Assembly (NCBI RefSeq): GCF_039545035.1
Contig: NZ_BAABRO010000015.1
Location: 62,001-126,000, forward strand
Reading direction: 5' to 3'
Length of the DNA: 64,000 nt
From: Novipirellula caenicola
Lineage (GTDB): Bacteria > Planctomycetota > Planctomycetia > Pirellulales > Pirellulaceae
Both the position numbers and the translations under genes were made by a program. Each line of letters begins with the position of its first letter. The first letter of the stretch is position 1. The notes beneath the pieces were generated by a model that saw only the letters and a list, made by a program, of their open reading frames with translations, ran no database searches and was not told where the DNA came from. Positions 33,639 to 42,873 of the stretch are shown here, in pieces.

Positions 33639-33752
33639 ATGCGCCGAACCAAATGGAAAGACACTCCGCACGAAAAAATCTTTTGGGCCGCCGTGATCGC
33701 TGTCGCCCTTCTCTCGATTCTGGTGTTCGCGAGCCGCGTCGCTGGACTTTAA
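33639..33752 (+). CDS. 37-residue single-span membrane protein
   Basis: A very short reading frame: basic start MRRTKWKDTPHEKIF followed by one membrane helix ([22 protein letters not shown]). GGAG lies eight bases before ATG 33639 and a sigma-54-type promoter lies at 33570-33586, which together argue that it is real. The stop overlaps the end of the convergent NtrC-type gene by four bases. I do not recognise the family; small single-span peptides of this kind often modulate a membrane complex. Confidence 0.55.
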   Translation: MRRTKWKDTPHEKIFWAAVIAVALLSILVFASRVAGL

Positions 33753-35185
33753 TTCAAAATGGATTCGCTTTCGGACGTTTGGGTTTCGTCGGCGCACGAG
33801 GGTTGGGTGTAACGTTCGAGCAATCGATACAATTTTCGGCGGTGGATCCCCAATTTTCTTGCGGTACGTGCTTTGTTCCCCTTCTCTTTGGAAAGCACCT
33901 CCAGCACATGCGTTTTCACCAGATCGTCGACTTTCACATCAGGCGAGCCGACGACAAAACGAGCGTGGCCGGTTCCGTCTGTCTCGCCACGTTGATCGTC
34001 GCAGACGACGTCGTGCAGCCCCGTCGGGTGTGCGATCTCGGTGGGCAGATCGTCGAGCGTGATTTCATGATGATCCGCCAGGATCGTGGCTCGTTCGATC
34101 ACGTTGATCAGCTGACGCACGTTGCCCGGCCATGGATAACGCATCAAGACATCACGCGCGTCCGGTTCGATCGACCACCCCTGCGGCAACAAGTGGTCGA
34201 CAAGAAGTCCGACGTCACCCTCGCGTTGGCGAAGCGGCGGCAGCATCAGTGAGAAGACGTTGATGCGATAGAATAGATCCTCGCGAAAGGTCCCCTCTTT
34301 GACGGCCTGTGTTAGATCTCGATTCGTCGCTGCAATGATTCGCACTTTGACCTTTCGCTCGCGATGCGATCCAATGCGTCGCAGCGAACCGTCTTCGAGA
34401 ACCCGTAGCAGTTTGGGTTGCAGCGACAGTGGCAGTTCGCCGATTTCGTCAATGAATAACGTGCCTCCATCGGCGATCTCAAAGAGGCCCAGTTTTTCAC
34501 TTGATGCGCCGGTAAACGAGCCTTTTTGATGGCCGAACAGTTCGCTTTCGACAAGATTCTCAGGCAACGCCGCGCAGTTGATCGTGACAAACGGCTTGTC
34601 CGCGAGCAAGCTGCGCTCTTGAATGGAACGCGCCACAACCTCCTTGCCGGTGCCGCTCTCGCCTTCGATCAACACCGGCTTGCCCGTCGGTGCGACCTTC
34701 TCGATCATTCGCATCACATCTCGCATCACCGCCGACTCGCCAACCAACGTTTGTTTGGGGGTCGAGCGGGATACCAGCTCTTTGAGCTGGATATTTTCTT
34801 TGCGAAGATGGTTGCGATCGCGGGCTAGCAGACAACGGTGCTCCAGATCGCCAAGCGAGCAGGGCTTGGTCAGGTAGTCGCAGGCGCCAAGCTTCATTGC
34901 CGAAACCGCCGTTTCGATGCTGCCGTGCCCTGTCAGAAAGACGACTTCCAGATTCAGCTTCGCTTCGCAGATTCGCTGCATCAATTCCAGCCCGTTCATG
35001 CCGGGCATGTCGATGTCCAACACCGCGACATCAAACGTGTCCCGCTCCAGCAGCATCATCGCCTGCGCCCCACTGGCGGCACCCTGAACGATGTGCCCCT
35101 TTCGCTCCATGTACTTCATACAGCTGTGGCGATAATCATCTTCATCATCAACCAATAGCAACTTGATCGGTGGTTGCGACATCAT
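33749..35185 (-). CDS. NtrC-family sigma-54-dependent response regulator
   Basis: A 478-residue activator with a receiver domain (phospho-Asp57 in VLDIDMPG, Lys in LTKPCS), an AAA+ domain (Walker A GESGTGKE at 175-182, Walker [11 protein letters not shown], arginine-finger region [10 protein letters not shown]...[10 protein letters not shown]) and a Fis-type helix-turn-helix ([23 protein letters not shown]). The sigma-54 contact loop reads GSFTGA (222-227) instead of GAFTGA. It follows the sensor kinase at 35390-36538 by 204 bp on the same strand. Given the many sigma-54 sites in the window, this is the best candidate for the island's master activator. Confidence 0.93.
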   Translation of the reverse strand: MMSQPPIKLLLVDDEDDYRHSCMKYMERKGHIVQGAASGAQAMMLLERDTFDVAVLDIDMPGMNGLELMQRICEAKLNLEVVFLTGHGSIETAVSAMKLGACDYLTKPCSLGDLEHRCLLARDRNHLRKENIQLKELVSRSTPKQTLVGESAVMRDVMRMIEKVAPTGKPVLIEGESGTGKEVVARSIQERSLLADKPFVTINCAALPENLVESELFGHQKGSFTGASSEKLGLFEIADGGTLFIDEIGELPLSLQPKLLRVLEDGSLRRIGSHRERKVKVRIIAATNRDLTQAVKEGTFREDLFYRINVFSLMLPPLRQREGDVGLLVDHLLPQGWSIEPDARDVLMRYPWPGNVRQLINVIERATILADHHEITLDDLPTEIAHPTGLHDVVCDDQRGETDGTGHARFVVGSPDVKVDDLVKTHVLEVLSKEKGNKARTARKLGIHRRKLYRLLERYTQPSCADETQTSESESILN

Positions 35186-35389
35186 GACAAACCCAAATGA
35201 GAGCGGTCCAAACGAGCGGAAAACTTACGTCCGTCCACCAGCTCTAAGCGAACATTGTTCCAATTGCGGTTTTACGAAGAAAACCGCGTTCAAACTCCCA
35301 TTGTGTGCGAACTGTCACGCAAAAGGGCGTGCGATATGTCGCGCTTTTGTGCTTTTGGCGAGATTTTTTGCGAGCCAGAAAGTGGGAAT

Positions 35390-36538
35390 TCAGTGGAGTG
35401 ACGAGGCGGGCTGGATGTCGGCTGGGATCGTGATTTGGATCACCGCTCCCCCTTCGTCATGATTGGTGGCGACAATTTTGCCTCGATGCGCCTGGACAAC
35501 ACGTCGACAAATCGCCAATCCTAGTCCGGTGCCATGCTGTTTCGTCGTGAAAAAGGGTTCAAATACCAGCGGCAATGATTGCGGGTCGAATCCATGGCCG
35601 TGATCGCGGATCGTCAATTGGACTGCGTCGTGGTCGTGCCATTGAATCGGTTCACAGTGGACATCGATTTCCGCGACATCGTGGCACGCATCGAGTGCGT
35701 TTTCGATCACGTGATGACAAACGAGTTTCATCTTTTCGCGATCGACGTCGATGAGATCGGACGTTTCACTCGTACGCGAGAAACGAAGTTGATGGGGAAA
35801 GTATTCGTGTTGGACCGCGATTTCATCAAATGCGACTTGGCACAGATGCAACAAGCCAACCCGTTGCGGTTTCAGCGTGATCGGTTCGGCGTAGCGGCGG
35901 ACCTCTTCATAGTTTCCCATCAGATCCGAAAGTGAGTTTCGGATCCCTTGGGACAGGTGCATTTGTTCGGGATCGTTTTTCAGGTCGAGTTCGAGCAGGT
36001 CCAAGCACGCCATCGCGCGTTGCAACGCATTCCGGCTCTCGTGAGCCAATCCGCTCGCCATTTGAGCGATCGCCGCGAGTCGTTCGGATTGAAGCAAGTC
36101 AGGAGATACCGATGCCCTCTCTGCCTGAATTGGTTCGTCCGCCTGAGCCGTTTCGTTGGCTTGAACAAAATGCGAGAGAAAAGGGGTGTCGTCCGAACCG
36201 GTGATGGGTTGTAGTGTTAATTTCACAGCTAGTTTCTGCTTATTCTTGCGTTTGACCATGATCGCTTGCTCATGGTGCTGAGTTTCGTGATCGGATTGTG
36301 CCACACAGCGCGCCGACTGTGCCTGGGACAGACAATCGGTCGCATCGTCGAAGAGCATTTTTGCAGACTTTCCCACCAATGCATGGTTGGGGTACCCCAG
36401 TAATTGCGTGAGTTTTTCATTCGCAAAAAGGACCGTGCCGTCGCAGTCGATCACCGCAGCAGCGACAGGTGATGTCTGTAAGAGCCGACGAACCAGCGGT
36501 GCGTCGGCCAGCAGCTGGGATATGGTTTTCGTCATCAT
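35390..36538 (-). CDS. PAS-domain histidine kinase (NtrB-like partner)
   Basis: A 382-residue soluble kinase: an N-terminal PAS domain (VIDCDGTVLFANEKLTQLLGYPNHALVGKSAKMLF, residues 20-120), HisKA with ASGLAHESRNALQRA (about 165) and HATPase (ENALDACHD, DHGHGFDP, TTKQHGTGLGLAICRRVV). The H-box HESRNALQR is shared with the kinase at 36822, suggesting a duplicated family. It precedes the NtrC-type regulator and probably phosphorylates it. A sigma-54-type site lies 38-51 bp upstream, which would make the pair autoregulated. The plus-strand frame opposite its 3' end is a shadow. Confidence 0.9.
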   Translation of the reverse strand: MMTKTISQLLADAPLVRRLLQTSPVAAAVIDCDGTVLFANEKLTQLLGYPNHALVGKSAKMLFDDATDCLSQAQSARCVAQSDHETQHHEQAIMVKRKNKQKLAVKLTLQPITGSDDTPFLSHFVQANETAQADEPIQAERASVSPDLLQSERLAAIAQMASGLAHESRNALQRAMACLDLLELDLKNDPEQMHLSQGIRNSLSDLMGNYEEVRRYAEPITLKPQRVGLLHLCQVAFDEIAVQHEYFPHQLRFSRTSETSDLIDVDREKMKLVCHHVIENALDACHDVAEIDVHCEPIQWHDHDAVQLTIRDHGHGFDPQSLPLVFEPFFTTKQHGTGLGLAICRRVVQAHRGKIVATNHDEGGAVIQITIPADIQPASSLH

Positions 36539-36574
36539 TTGCGCTCGCCTCGTGAATGGACGAGCGTATTCACC

Positions 36575-36591
36575 AGCAACCGTGATGCCGA
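36575..36591 (-). promoter_or_regulatory. sigma-54 promoter for the NtrB/NtrC-like pair
   Basis: On the minus strand TCGGCATCACGGTTGCT: GG (36589-36588), ten bases, GC (36577-36576), with TTGC. Transcription would start near 36564, 26 bases before ATG 36538. Confidence 0.6.
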
Positions 36592-36821
36592 TTTGCGATG
36601 TCAGGACAAAGTTCTTTTCCCAAATACCGCGGCAGTCATCGACTTATTCGCGTCAAGCCGATTGCAGAACGTTCAACCGGAGGCCGCACCGACGGCGAAA
36701 GCTGCAACAAAGAGGGGCGAAATCATCCCGGCTCCCAAAAAATTGAGAATTTTGGTTGCCAATCCCTTGGCGTGGGGGGAATGGCTGGACCGTCGTCTCA
36801 GCGATTCGGTATGATTGTGCC

Positions 36822-38351
36822 ATGGGCAATGACAGCGTGTCGGCCTCCCATTCGTTTATGTTTGATCGTCGTTTGATGGACCATCCGTTTCGAATCCTCA
36901 TCATCGAGGACAATCCCGATACGCGGGCCAATCTGCGTGACATCCTTGAGCTCGACGGGCACGAGGTGGTGGTAGCGGCTTCGTTTAGTGAATCCAGGGA
37001 AATCGCCAAGACGGCCAAGATTGGGTTGGTGATCACCGACCGGCGGCTGCCCGAGGGAATGATCGAAGAGTTTCTGCCTGAGGTGAAAGAAAACTCGGCC
37101 GACGCCGACATCATCGTGGTCACGGGTTTCGGCGACATGCATAGCACGATTGCGGCGCTGCGGTTGGGCGTGACCGATTATGTCATCAAACCGATTATCC
37201 CCGATGACATCCGCTCGATCGTCAAGCGGATTGCGGAAAAGAAGCTGTTGCAAGCAGAATTGGCCGAAGAGCATTATTTCACCAACGAGGTGCTCAAGAC
37301 CGTCGAAGCGATCGTGTTGGTGCTGGATCTCGACGGTCAGGTCATTCGCTTTAACCCCTTCTTTCACCAGTTGACCGGTTGGACGCAGGACGAGTTGAAG
37401 GGGCGGGATTGGTTTGAGCACTGTATCCCTGAACACGACCGGGATCGCGTGAAAGAGGTCTTCATTGCCACGTCGCATCACGAGTTTACCCGTGGCGTGG
37501 TGAACGATGTCATGGACAAAGATGGGCGGAATCACCGCATTCGATGGTCCAATACGACCCTAAAAGATTCCGAGGGGCAGGTAGAGGCCATCTTGGCGGT
37601 CGGCGTGGACGTCAGTGATCTGGTCGAAGCCCAATCACGGGCGCTGCAGTCGGAGCGACTTGCCGCGATCGGCCAGACGATGACGGCGCTGAGCCACGAA
37701 AGTCGCAATGCACTGCAGCGAATCAAAGCAGCATCCGACGTGCTTTCGTTGGAAGTGGCTGGAAACAAAAACGCCGAAGACGACCTGCATGCCATTCAAC
37801 GCGCGACCAACGATTTGCAATGCTTGCTCGAAGAGGTGCGTTCCTACGCAGCACCCATTCACGTGCATTATCACACCACCTCGCTAGGCCATGTTTGGAA
37901 TCGTGCCTGGGCGGATATCGCCGCCACTCGCAAAGGACGAGATGCCGAGTTGATCGTGTCGTGTGATTCCGAAGATTTAGAGATCGAGATCGATACGGTC
38001 CGTATGGAGCAGGTGTTTCGAAACTTGTTCGAAAACTCGCTCGCCGCATGCACGGATCCTGTGCGAATCCAGATCGAGTTGGGAAGCGAAGACGACGAGG
38101 TCGAAGTCAAAATTACCGACAACGGCCCCGGTTTTAACGTGGAACAACAGCAAAAGTTGTTCGAGCCGTTCTACACAACTAAGCGAACCGGGACGGGGCT
38201 GGGGATGTCGATTTGCCAACGCATCGTCGAAGCCCATGGAGGCACGATTGAGGTTGAGCCCTGCACATCGGGGGCATGTGTGGTGATTCGGATGCCACGT
38301 CGTGCCTGCAATGACATCTCACACCCATCTCAACTCGCGTCGCTCGAATAA
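36822..38351 (+). CDS. receiver-PAS-histidine kinase
   Basis: A 509-residue protein with an N-terminal receiver domain (ILIIEDNPDTRANLRDIL, phospho-Asp in VITDRRLPEG, VIKPIIPDD), a PAS domain (AIVLVLDLDGQVIRFNPFFHQLTGW), HisKA with ALSHESRNALQRIK and HATPase (ENSLAACTD, DNGPGFN, TTKRTGTGLGMSICQRIVEAHGG). Receiver-first kinases usually act in the middle of a phosphorelay. The frame is open back to 36756; ATG 36822 is chosen because the segment before it is unlike the family, but no clear ribosome site decides. It starts divergently from the NtrB-like kinase. Confidence 0.88.
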   Translation: MGNDSVSASHSFMFDRRLMDHPFRILIIEDNPDTRANLRDILELDGHEVVVAASFSESREIAKTAKIGLVITDRRLPEGMIEEFLPEVKENSADADIIVVTGFGDMHSTIAALRLGVTDYVIKPIIPDDIRSIVKRIAEKKLLQAELAEEHYFTNEVLKTVEAIVLVLDLDGQVIRFNPFFHQLTGWTQDELKGRDWFEHCIPEHDRDRVKEVFIATSHHEFTRGVVNDVMDKDGRNHRIRWSNTTLKDSEGQVEAILAVGVDVSDLVEAQSRALQSERLAAIGQTMTALSHESRNALQRIKAASDVLSLEVAGNKNAEDDLHAIQRATNDLQCLLEEVRSYAAPIHVHYHTTSLGHVWNRAWADIAATRKGRDAELIVSCDSEDLEIEIDTVRMEQVFRNLFENSLAACTDPVRIQIELGSEDDEVEVKITDNGPGFNVEQQQKLFEPFYTTKRTGTGLGMSICQRIVEAHGGTIEVEPCTSGACVVIRMPRRACNDISHPSQLASLE

Positions 38352-38474
38352 AGCACGTGGCACCTCTGCGCCGCTGCGGTGGGACGTGTTGCTGCGTATT
38401 CCTTTTTGATGTGCGTGGTGCCTCGCTGCGCAGTGGCTCGATTCTCGACGATAAACGATGTCAGGCGTTCACCC

Positions 38475-39608
38475 ATGTACAACCAAGACCAAGTCCTCCT
38501 TGCCGCGTTGTTGAGGACGGCCGTCGACGCGATCATTGTGATCGATGAACGAGGGATCATGCAGTCGGTCAATCCCGCCACCACCAAATTGTTCGGCTAT
38601 AGCGAAGCAGAGATGGTGGGCGAAAACGTCAAATTGCTGATGCCGTCGCCCTATCGCGAAGAACACGACGGCTATCTCCGCAGTTACCACGAAACAGGAC
38701 GCGCCAAAATCATTGGCATTGGCCGGGAAGTCACGGGAAAGCGGAAAGATGAAACCACCTTTCCGATGCACTTGGCCGTCAGCGAAGTGCCGCTAGGCGA
38801 CAAGAAACTGTTTGCCGGGATCGTTCGCGACATCAGTGACCTAAAGAATGCTCAACAACAATTAAAAGAAATCAATGATCAACTTGAACAACGCGTCCGC
38901 GAGCGGACGAGCGAGTTGCACGCGACACAAGCGGAATTGCTAAAGGCCGGTAAACTGGCCACGCTCGGTCAGGTTTCCGGTGGGATCGCTCACGAGATTC
39001 GCAACCCGCTTAATGCCGTACGCACGTCGGCTTATTACCTTCGCAACGCCAAAAAATTGACCCCGGAAAAGACGAGCGAGCACCTGGAACGTATCGATCG
39101 TCAAGTGTTATTGATCGAAAAAGTCATCACAGCGCTTTCCGATTTTGTCCGACTGCCCGAGCCAAGTCTAAGCAAATGCAACGTCAGCGACTTGATTCAC
39201 GATGTCATCTCGGAAGTCTCGCTTCCCGAGAACGTGCACATTGAAAACCAAGTCGCATCGGATCTGCCCGTCGCGATGGTCGATCCGAATCAAATTTCGA
39301 TCGTGTTTCATAATCTGCTGCGAAATGCCGGCGACGCGATGCCCGAAGGAGGCACCGTCACCCTCGCGTCCCATGTCCGCGATGACCAAATCATCGTTGA
39401 AGTGATTGATACCGGAGTTGGAATCGGAGACGAGCATATCCGGCGGATCACCGAACCCTTGTTTTCCACCAAGGCACAAGGCATGGGGTTAGGCTTGGCC
39501 GTCTCGGCGGCGATTCTTGATAAAAACCATGGTCACTTGGAAGTCGAGAGCCAGCTTGGGGTGGGGACGACCTTTGCCGTCCACTTGCCCCAGCACTTTC
39601 GCTCCTAA
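38475..39608 (+). CDS. FixL-like PAS histidine kinase, possible haem oxygen sensor
   Basis: A 377-residue kinase with one PAS domain (residues 8-125), a short coiled coil, HisKA (GGIAHEIRNPLNAV) and HATPase (NLLRNAGDAM, DTGVGIGDEHI, GMGLGLAVSAAIL). The PAS core LLMPSPYREEHDGYL..IIGIGREVTGKRKD is very close to FixL. By ungapped alignment, His64 matches the haem ligand H200 of Bradyrhizobium FixL and Arg84 matches R220, which senses bound oxygen; R206 is Ser70 with Arg next to it. The start ATG 38475 removes a poorly matching 32-residue extension. It lies just upstream of the hydrogenase operon and has no receiver of its own. Confidence 0.87.
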   Translation: MYNQDQVLLAALLRTAVDAIIVIDERGIMQSVNPATTKLFGYSEAEMVGENVKLLMPSPYREEHDGYLRSYHETGRAKIIGIGREVTGKRKDETTFPMHLAVSEVPLGDKKLFAGIVRDISDLKNAQQQLKEINDQLEQRVRERTSELHATQAELLKAGKLATLGQVSGGIAHEIRNPLNAVRTSAYYLRNAKKLTPEKTSEHLERIDRQVLLIEKVITALSDFVRLPEPSLSKCNVSDLIHDVISEVSLPENVHIENQVASDLPVAMVDPNQISIVFHNLLRNAGDAMPEGGTVTLASHVRDDQIIVEVIDTGVGIGDEHIRRITEPLFSTKAQGMGLGLAVSAAILDKNHGHLEVESQLGVGTTFAVHLPQHFRS

Positions 39609-39614
39609 ATGCTC

Positions 39615-39631
39615 CTGGCTGCACACTTGCG
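39615..39631 (+). promoter_or_regulatory. sigma-54 promoter for the hydGDA-protease operon
   Basis: CTGGCTGCACACTTGCG: GG (39617-39618), ten bases, GC (39629-39630), TTGC at -12. It starts 7 bp after the FixL-like gene. The leader to ATG 39855 is about 210 bases and contains a 15-bp repeat. Confidence 0.65.
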
Positions 39632-39747
39632 ATGAGCACGACAGCGCGCTCGAGCCAATGGATTCACTCCATCGGAGCCGATCGACATCGCAAAATCGCT
39701 TTGGCATCGCAGATGCAGTAACATCGTTGCCAATCATCGCACCGTCT

Positions 39748-39792
39748 CGATTGAATGCGACGCGATTGAAAGCGACTCGATTGAAACGACTC
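39748..39792 (+). repeat. 15-bp imperfect tandem repeat, three copies
   Basis: CGATTGAATGCGACG, CGATTGAAAGCGACT and CGATTGAAACGACTC follow each other in the leader of the hydrogenase operon. Confidence 0.75.
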
Positions 39793-39854
39793 GAACGAAG
39801 TCCGCCCGATTCGACGAGTCGATGCATCGAAACGAATCGACAAGAGGACGACGG

Positions 39855-40769
39855 ATGAACGAACCGGGGGCTGACGACGTGTCTGCAATCAAGCGGCAAG
39901 CCAAGGCTGTCCCTCAGACACCGGTTACGGCAATCCGCAACGATCCATGGCAAATCGATGCGGCAAGGTTGACTGAGATTCGTGAAGAGACACCCGGCGT
40001 GGCGACGTTTCGGTTCGCTTGGGTGGACAACCACGTGACCTCGCGAGTTGCGGCACAACCAGGCCAATTCAACATGCTGTATTTGCCGGGGGTCGGCGAG
40101 GTGGCCATCTCCGTCAGCGACTCGCAAATCCGATCGGACCAGGTCGTGCACACCATCCGCGAGGTTGGCAATGTGACCGGCGCCATGTTTCGCTTGGCGG
40201 TCGGCGATACGATCGGAGTGCGCGGCCCATTTGGTTCCGCTTGGCCACTGGATGACTGTGTCGGTCATGATGTCGTGCTGGTTTGTGGAGGCATTGGGCT
40301 CGCCCCGATGCGAACGTTGGTACACGAGCTCATTCGTCGCCGAAATCAATTCGGAGAACTGAATCTATTGATTGGAGCCCGCACCCCCTCGGATTTGCTC
40401 TACCAAGACGAGTATTCGCAGTGGAATTCACAGGGCATCCACGTGCACACCACCGTGGACCGGGCCAGCACCATGTGGACCGGCAACATCGGCGTCGTGA
40501 TCTTGTTACTCGAGCGTTTGAAACTGCGTGATCCGGCGCAGACCTTGCTCATGACGTGTGGCCCCGAGGTGATGATGATGTATACGATTCAAACTGCGAT
40601 TTCGCGAGGTTTGACGCGTGACCATATCTGGTTATCGCTCGAACGCCATATGAACTGCGCCGTGGGCACTTGCGGCCATTGTCAATTTGGACCTCATTTT
40701 CTGTGCAAAGACGGACCGGTGCTGCGGTTTGATCAGGTCCACTCATTGATGGAGGTGACGGATCTATGA
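39855..40769 (+). CDS. hydG: group 3b hydrogenase gamma subunit (FAD/NAD(P)-binding)
   Basis: A 304-residue flavoprotein of the ferredoxin-NADP reductase/PyrK type. It has the FAD-binding PGQFNMLYLPGVGEVAISVS, the nucleotide-binding GGIGLAPMRTLV, and a C-terminal 2Fe-2S motif CAVGTCGHCQFGPHFLCKDGPV. In NAD(P)-linked hydrogenases this subunit exchanges electrons with the pyridine nucleotide. The start ATG 39855 follows AAGAGGACGACGG. The stop overlaps the delta subunit start (ATGA). Whether NAD or NADP is used cannot be told from the sequence. Confidence 0.92.
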   Translation: MNEPGADDVSAIKRQAKAVPQTPVTAIRNDPWQIDAARLTEIREETPGVATFRFAWVDNHVTSRVAAQPGQFNMLYLPGVGEVAISVSDSQIRSDQVVHTIREVGNVTGAMFRLAVGDTIGVRGPFGSAWPLDDCVGHDVVLVCGGIGLAPMRTLVHELIRRRNQFGELNLLIGARTPSDLLYQDEYSQWNSQGIHVHTTVDRASTMWTGNIGVVILLLERLKLRDPAQTLLMTCGPEVMMMYTIQTAISRGLTRDHIWLSLERHMNCAVGTCGHCQFGPHFLCKDGPVLRFDQVHSLMEVTDL

Positions 40770-41581
40770 GCCATTTGCCTAGCACCGAGAAAAAGCGTTT
40801 GGGGGTGTTCAAGTTTGCTTCGTGCGACGGATGCCAACTTTCGCTACTAAGCTGCGAAGACGAATTGCTCGCGTTGGCCGAGAAGGTCGAGATTGCCCAT
40901 TTTTTAGAGGCGAGTAGTGCTACGCTGCCGGGGCCTTTTGACTTGGCACTTGTTGAGGGTTCGATTTCGACCAGCGAAGACATCGAACGGATTCGTGAGA
41001 TTCGCCATCAATCGCGATCGTTAGTGACGATCGGTGCGTGCGCGACGTCGGGCGGCATCCAATCGCTGCGAAACTGGGCCGATCACGACGAATACCTCCG
41101 TTATGTGTACCCGCATCCCGATTACATCGATTCGCTCGCCACCAGCACCGCGATCAGCGATCACGTTACAGTCGAATTTGAATTGCGTGGCTGTCCGGTC
41201 GATAAATATCAATTGCTCGAAGTGGTGATGGCCTTCATCCACGGTCGCCGCCCCCGAATCCCGTCGCACAGTGTTTGTTTGGAGTGTAAACGCCGCGGTA
41301 CCATTTGTATCGCGGTGACGGAAGGCAAACCATGCCTTGGGCCGATCACACAAGCAGGGTGTGGTGCGATTTGCCCTGCGTATCATCGAGCATGTTATGG
41401 TTGTTTCGGTCCCTGTGCTCAAGCCAATCCGCCATCGTTGTCCGAGCATTATCTTGCCGACGGAACAACGCCGCTTCAGATGATTCATCAGCTACGAAAT
41501 GTGAATGCAGCGTCACGGTTGTTTCAAATCGAGAGCAATCGAATTGAAGCGAAACCCGCAGCGGCGAGGGCTCACGAATGA
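40766..41581 (+). CDS. hydD: group 3b hydrogenase delta (small) subunit
   Basis: A 271-residue small subunit of the NuoB/hydrogenase type. The proximal cluster ligands are in ASCDGCQLSLL, IGACATSGG and LRGCPVDKYQ. A Cys-rich C-terminal part (CLECKRRGTIC, GKPCLGPITQAGCGAICPAYHRACYGCFGPC) binds further 4Fe-4S clusters. There is no twin-arginine signal, so the enzyme is cytoplasmic, as expected for group 3. It is coupled by four-base overlaps to both hydG and hydA. Confidence 0.93.
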   Translation: MSHLPSTEKKRLGVFKFASCDGCQLSLLSCEDELLALAEKVEIAHFLEASSATLPGPFDLALVEGSISTSEDIERIREIRHQSRSLVTIGACATSGGIQSLRNWADHDEYLRYVYPHPDYIDSLATSTAISDHVTVEFELRGCPVDKYQLLEVVMAFIHGRRPRIPSHSVCLECKRRGTICIAVTEGKPCLGPITQAGCGAICPAYHRACYGCFGPCAQANPPSLSEHYLADGTTPLQMIHQLRNVNAASRLFQIESNRIEAKPAAARAHE

Positions 41582-42873
41582 GCCGAGAACGCAAGATCAT
41601 CGTCAATGCATTGACTCGCGTCGAAGGAGAAGGGGCACTGCATATTCGGCTCGATGGCGACGAAATCGACGACGTGCGATTGTCGATCTATGAGCCACCT
41701 CGGTTTTTCGAGGCCTTGTTGCGAGGGCGATCGATCGAGGAGGTGCCGGACATCACGGCGCGGATTTGTGGAATCTGTCCGGTGGCATATCAAATGAGCT
41801 CGGTGCATGCCTTGGAATCGGCCTTGAACATCACCGTGACTCCTGAAATCAGGGCGTTGCGGCGATTGCTGTACTGCGGCGAATGGATTGAAAGTCATGC
41901 TTTGCACGTCTTCTTGCTCAGTGCTCCCGATTTTTTCGGGTGTGCCAGCGGGATTGAGTTGACAAAGCAGTTTCCACAGCAGATCAATGATGGGTTGCGT
42001 GTCCGAAAAGTCGGGAACGCCCTGTTAGAGATCCTCGGTGGTCGAGCGATCCATCCGGTGAACGTTCGCGTCGGTGGTTTTCATCGGATGCCATCCCGCG
42101 AGGAATTGACCCCGCTGTTGTCCGAGCTGGAGTGGGCACTTGCAGCAGCGATCGAGTTGGCCGATTGGGTCGCGGGGTTCTCGTTTCCAACCTTCGACGC
42201 AACCTGTGAACTGATCGCGATGCATCATCCCGATGAATACTCGATGAACCAAGGCCAAATCGCCTCGACCCAATTTCCGACTTTCGATGTCGACAAGTAC
42301 GAGCAGCACTTTTCCGAAGACCAGGTGGCTCACAGTACCGCGCTGCAATCGACGCGTCGCGGCCAAACATCGTCCTATTTGCTAGGACCGCTGGCTCGTG
42401 TCGCACTAAATCGGGATCAGTTGTCGCCTCAGGCGTTTGCGTTAGCCAAGAAAATCTGTCCTGTATCGGTCACCCAAAATCGCTTCGCTTCGATTCTGGC
42501 ACGCATGATTGAAGTCGTCAGTTGTCTGGAGGAATCGATCGCGACAATCCAATCCTATGAAACCGCGAACCAAGCGTTTGTTCCCTATGTGGTGCAATCC
42601 GGATTTGGATGTGCGGCGACCGAAGCCCCACGTGGATTGCTGTATCACCATTATGAAATCAGCGACGATGGACGGGTGGCCGGTGCGAAGATTGTGCCTC
42701 CGACGTCACAGAACCAACGGCAGATCGAATTTGATTTGCGTGGTTACCTGCCTCAATTGATCCGCGAATCGGATCAGACGATTGCCAATGAATGCGAAAA
42801 ACTGATTCGCACCTATGACCCATGCATCAGTTGTTCTTCTCACTTCTTGACGGTCCATGTGGTACGGAACTAA
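41578..42873 (+). CDS. hydA: group 3b [NiFe] hydrogenase alpha (large) subunit
   Basis: The 431-residue catalytic subunit carries the two cysteine pairs for the NiFe centre: RICGIC (Cys64, Cys67) near the N-terminus and DPCISCSSH (Cys416, Cys419) near the C-terminus. Cleavage by the maturation protease is expected after His422, removing only nine residues (FLTVHVVRN). The N-terminal ALTRVEGEG motif is conserved. Placement in group 3b rests on the gamma-delta-alpha gene order, the 3b-type beta subunit elsewhere and the absence of a Tat signal. The stop overlaps the protease gene by 17 bases. Confidence 0.95.
   Translation: MSRERKIIVNALTRVEGEGALHIRLDGDEIDDVRLSIYEPPRFFEALLRGRSIEEVPDITARICGICPVAYQMSSVHALESALNITVTPEIRALRRLLYCGEWIESHALHVFLLSAPDFFGCASGIELTKQFPQQINDGLRVRKVGNALLEILGGRAIHPVNVRVGGFHRMPSREELTPLLSELEWALAAAIELADWVAGFSFPTFDATCELIAMHHPDEYSMNQGQIASTQFPTFDVDKYEQHFSEDQVAHSTALQSTRRGQTSSYLLGPLARVALNRDQLSPQAFALAKKICPVSVTQNRFASILARMIEVVSCLEESIATIQSYETANQAFVPYVVQSGFGCAATEAPRGLLYHHYEISDDGRVAGAKIVPPTSQNQRQIEFDLRGYLPQLIRESDQTIANECEKLIRTYDPCISCSSHFLTVHVVRN

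Noticed and set aside
35163-35462. Plus-strand frame with two Cys-x2-Cys pairs between the NtrC-type gene and its kinase
   Set aside because: It overlaps the kinase 3' end, has no ribosome site and its C-terminal part is antisense to conserved kinase sequence; the cysteine pairs may be chance.
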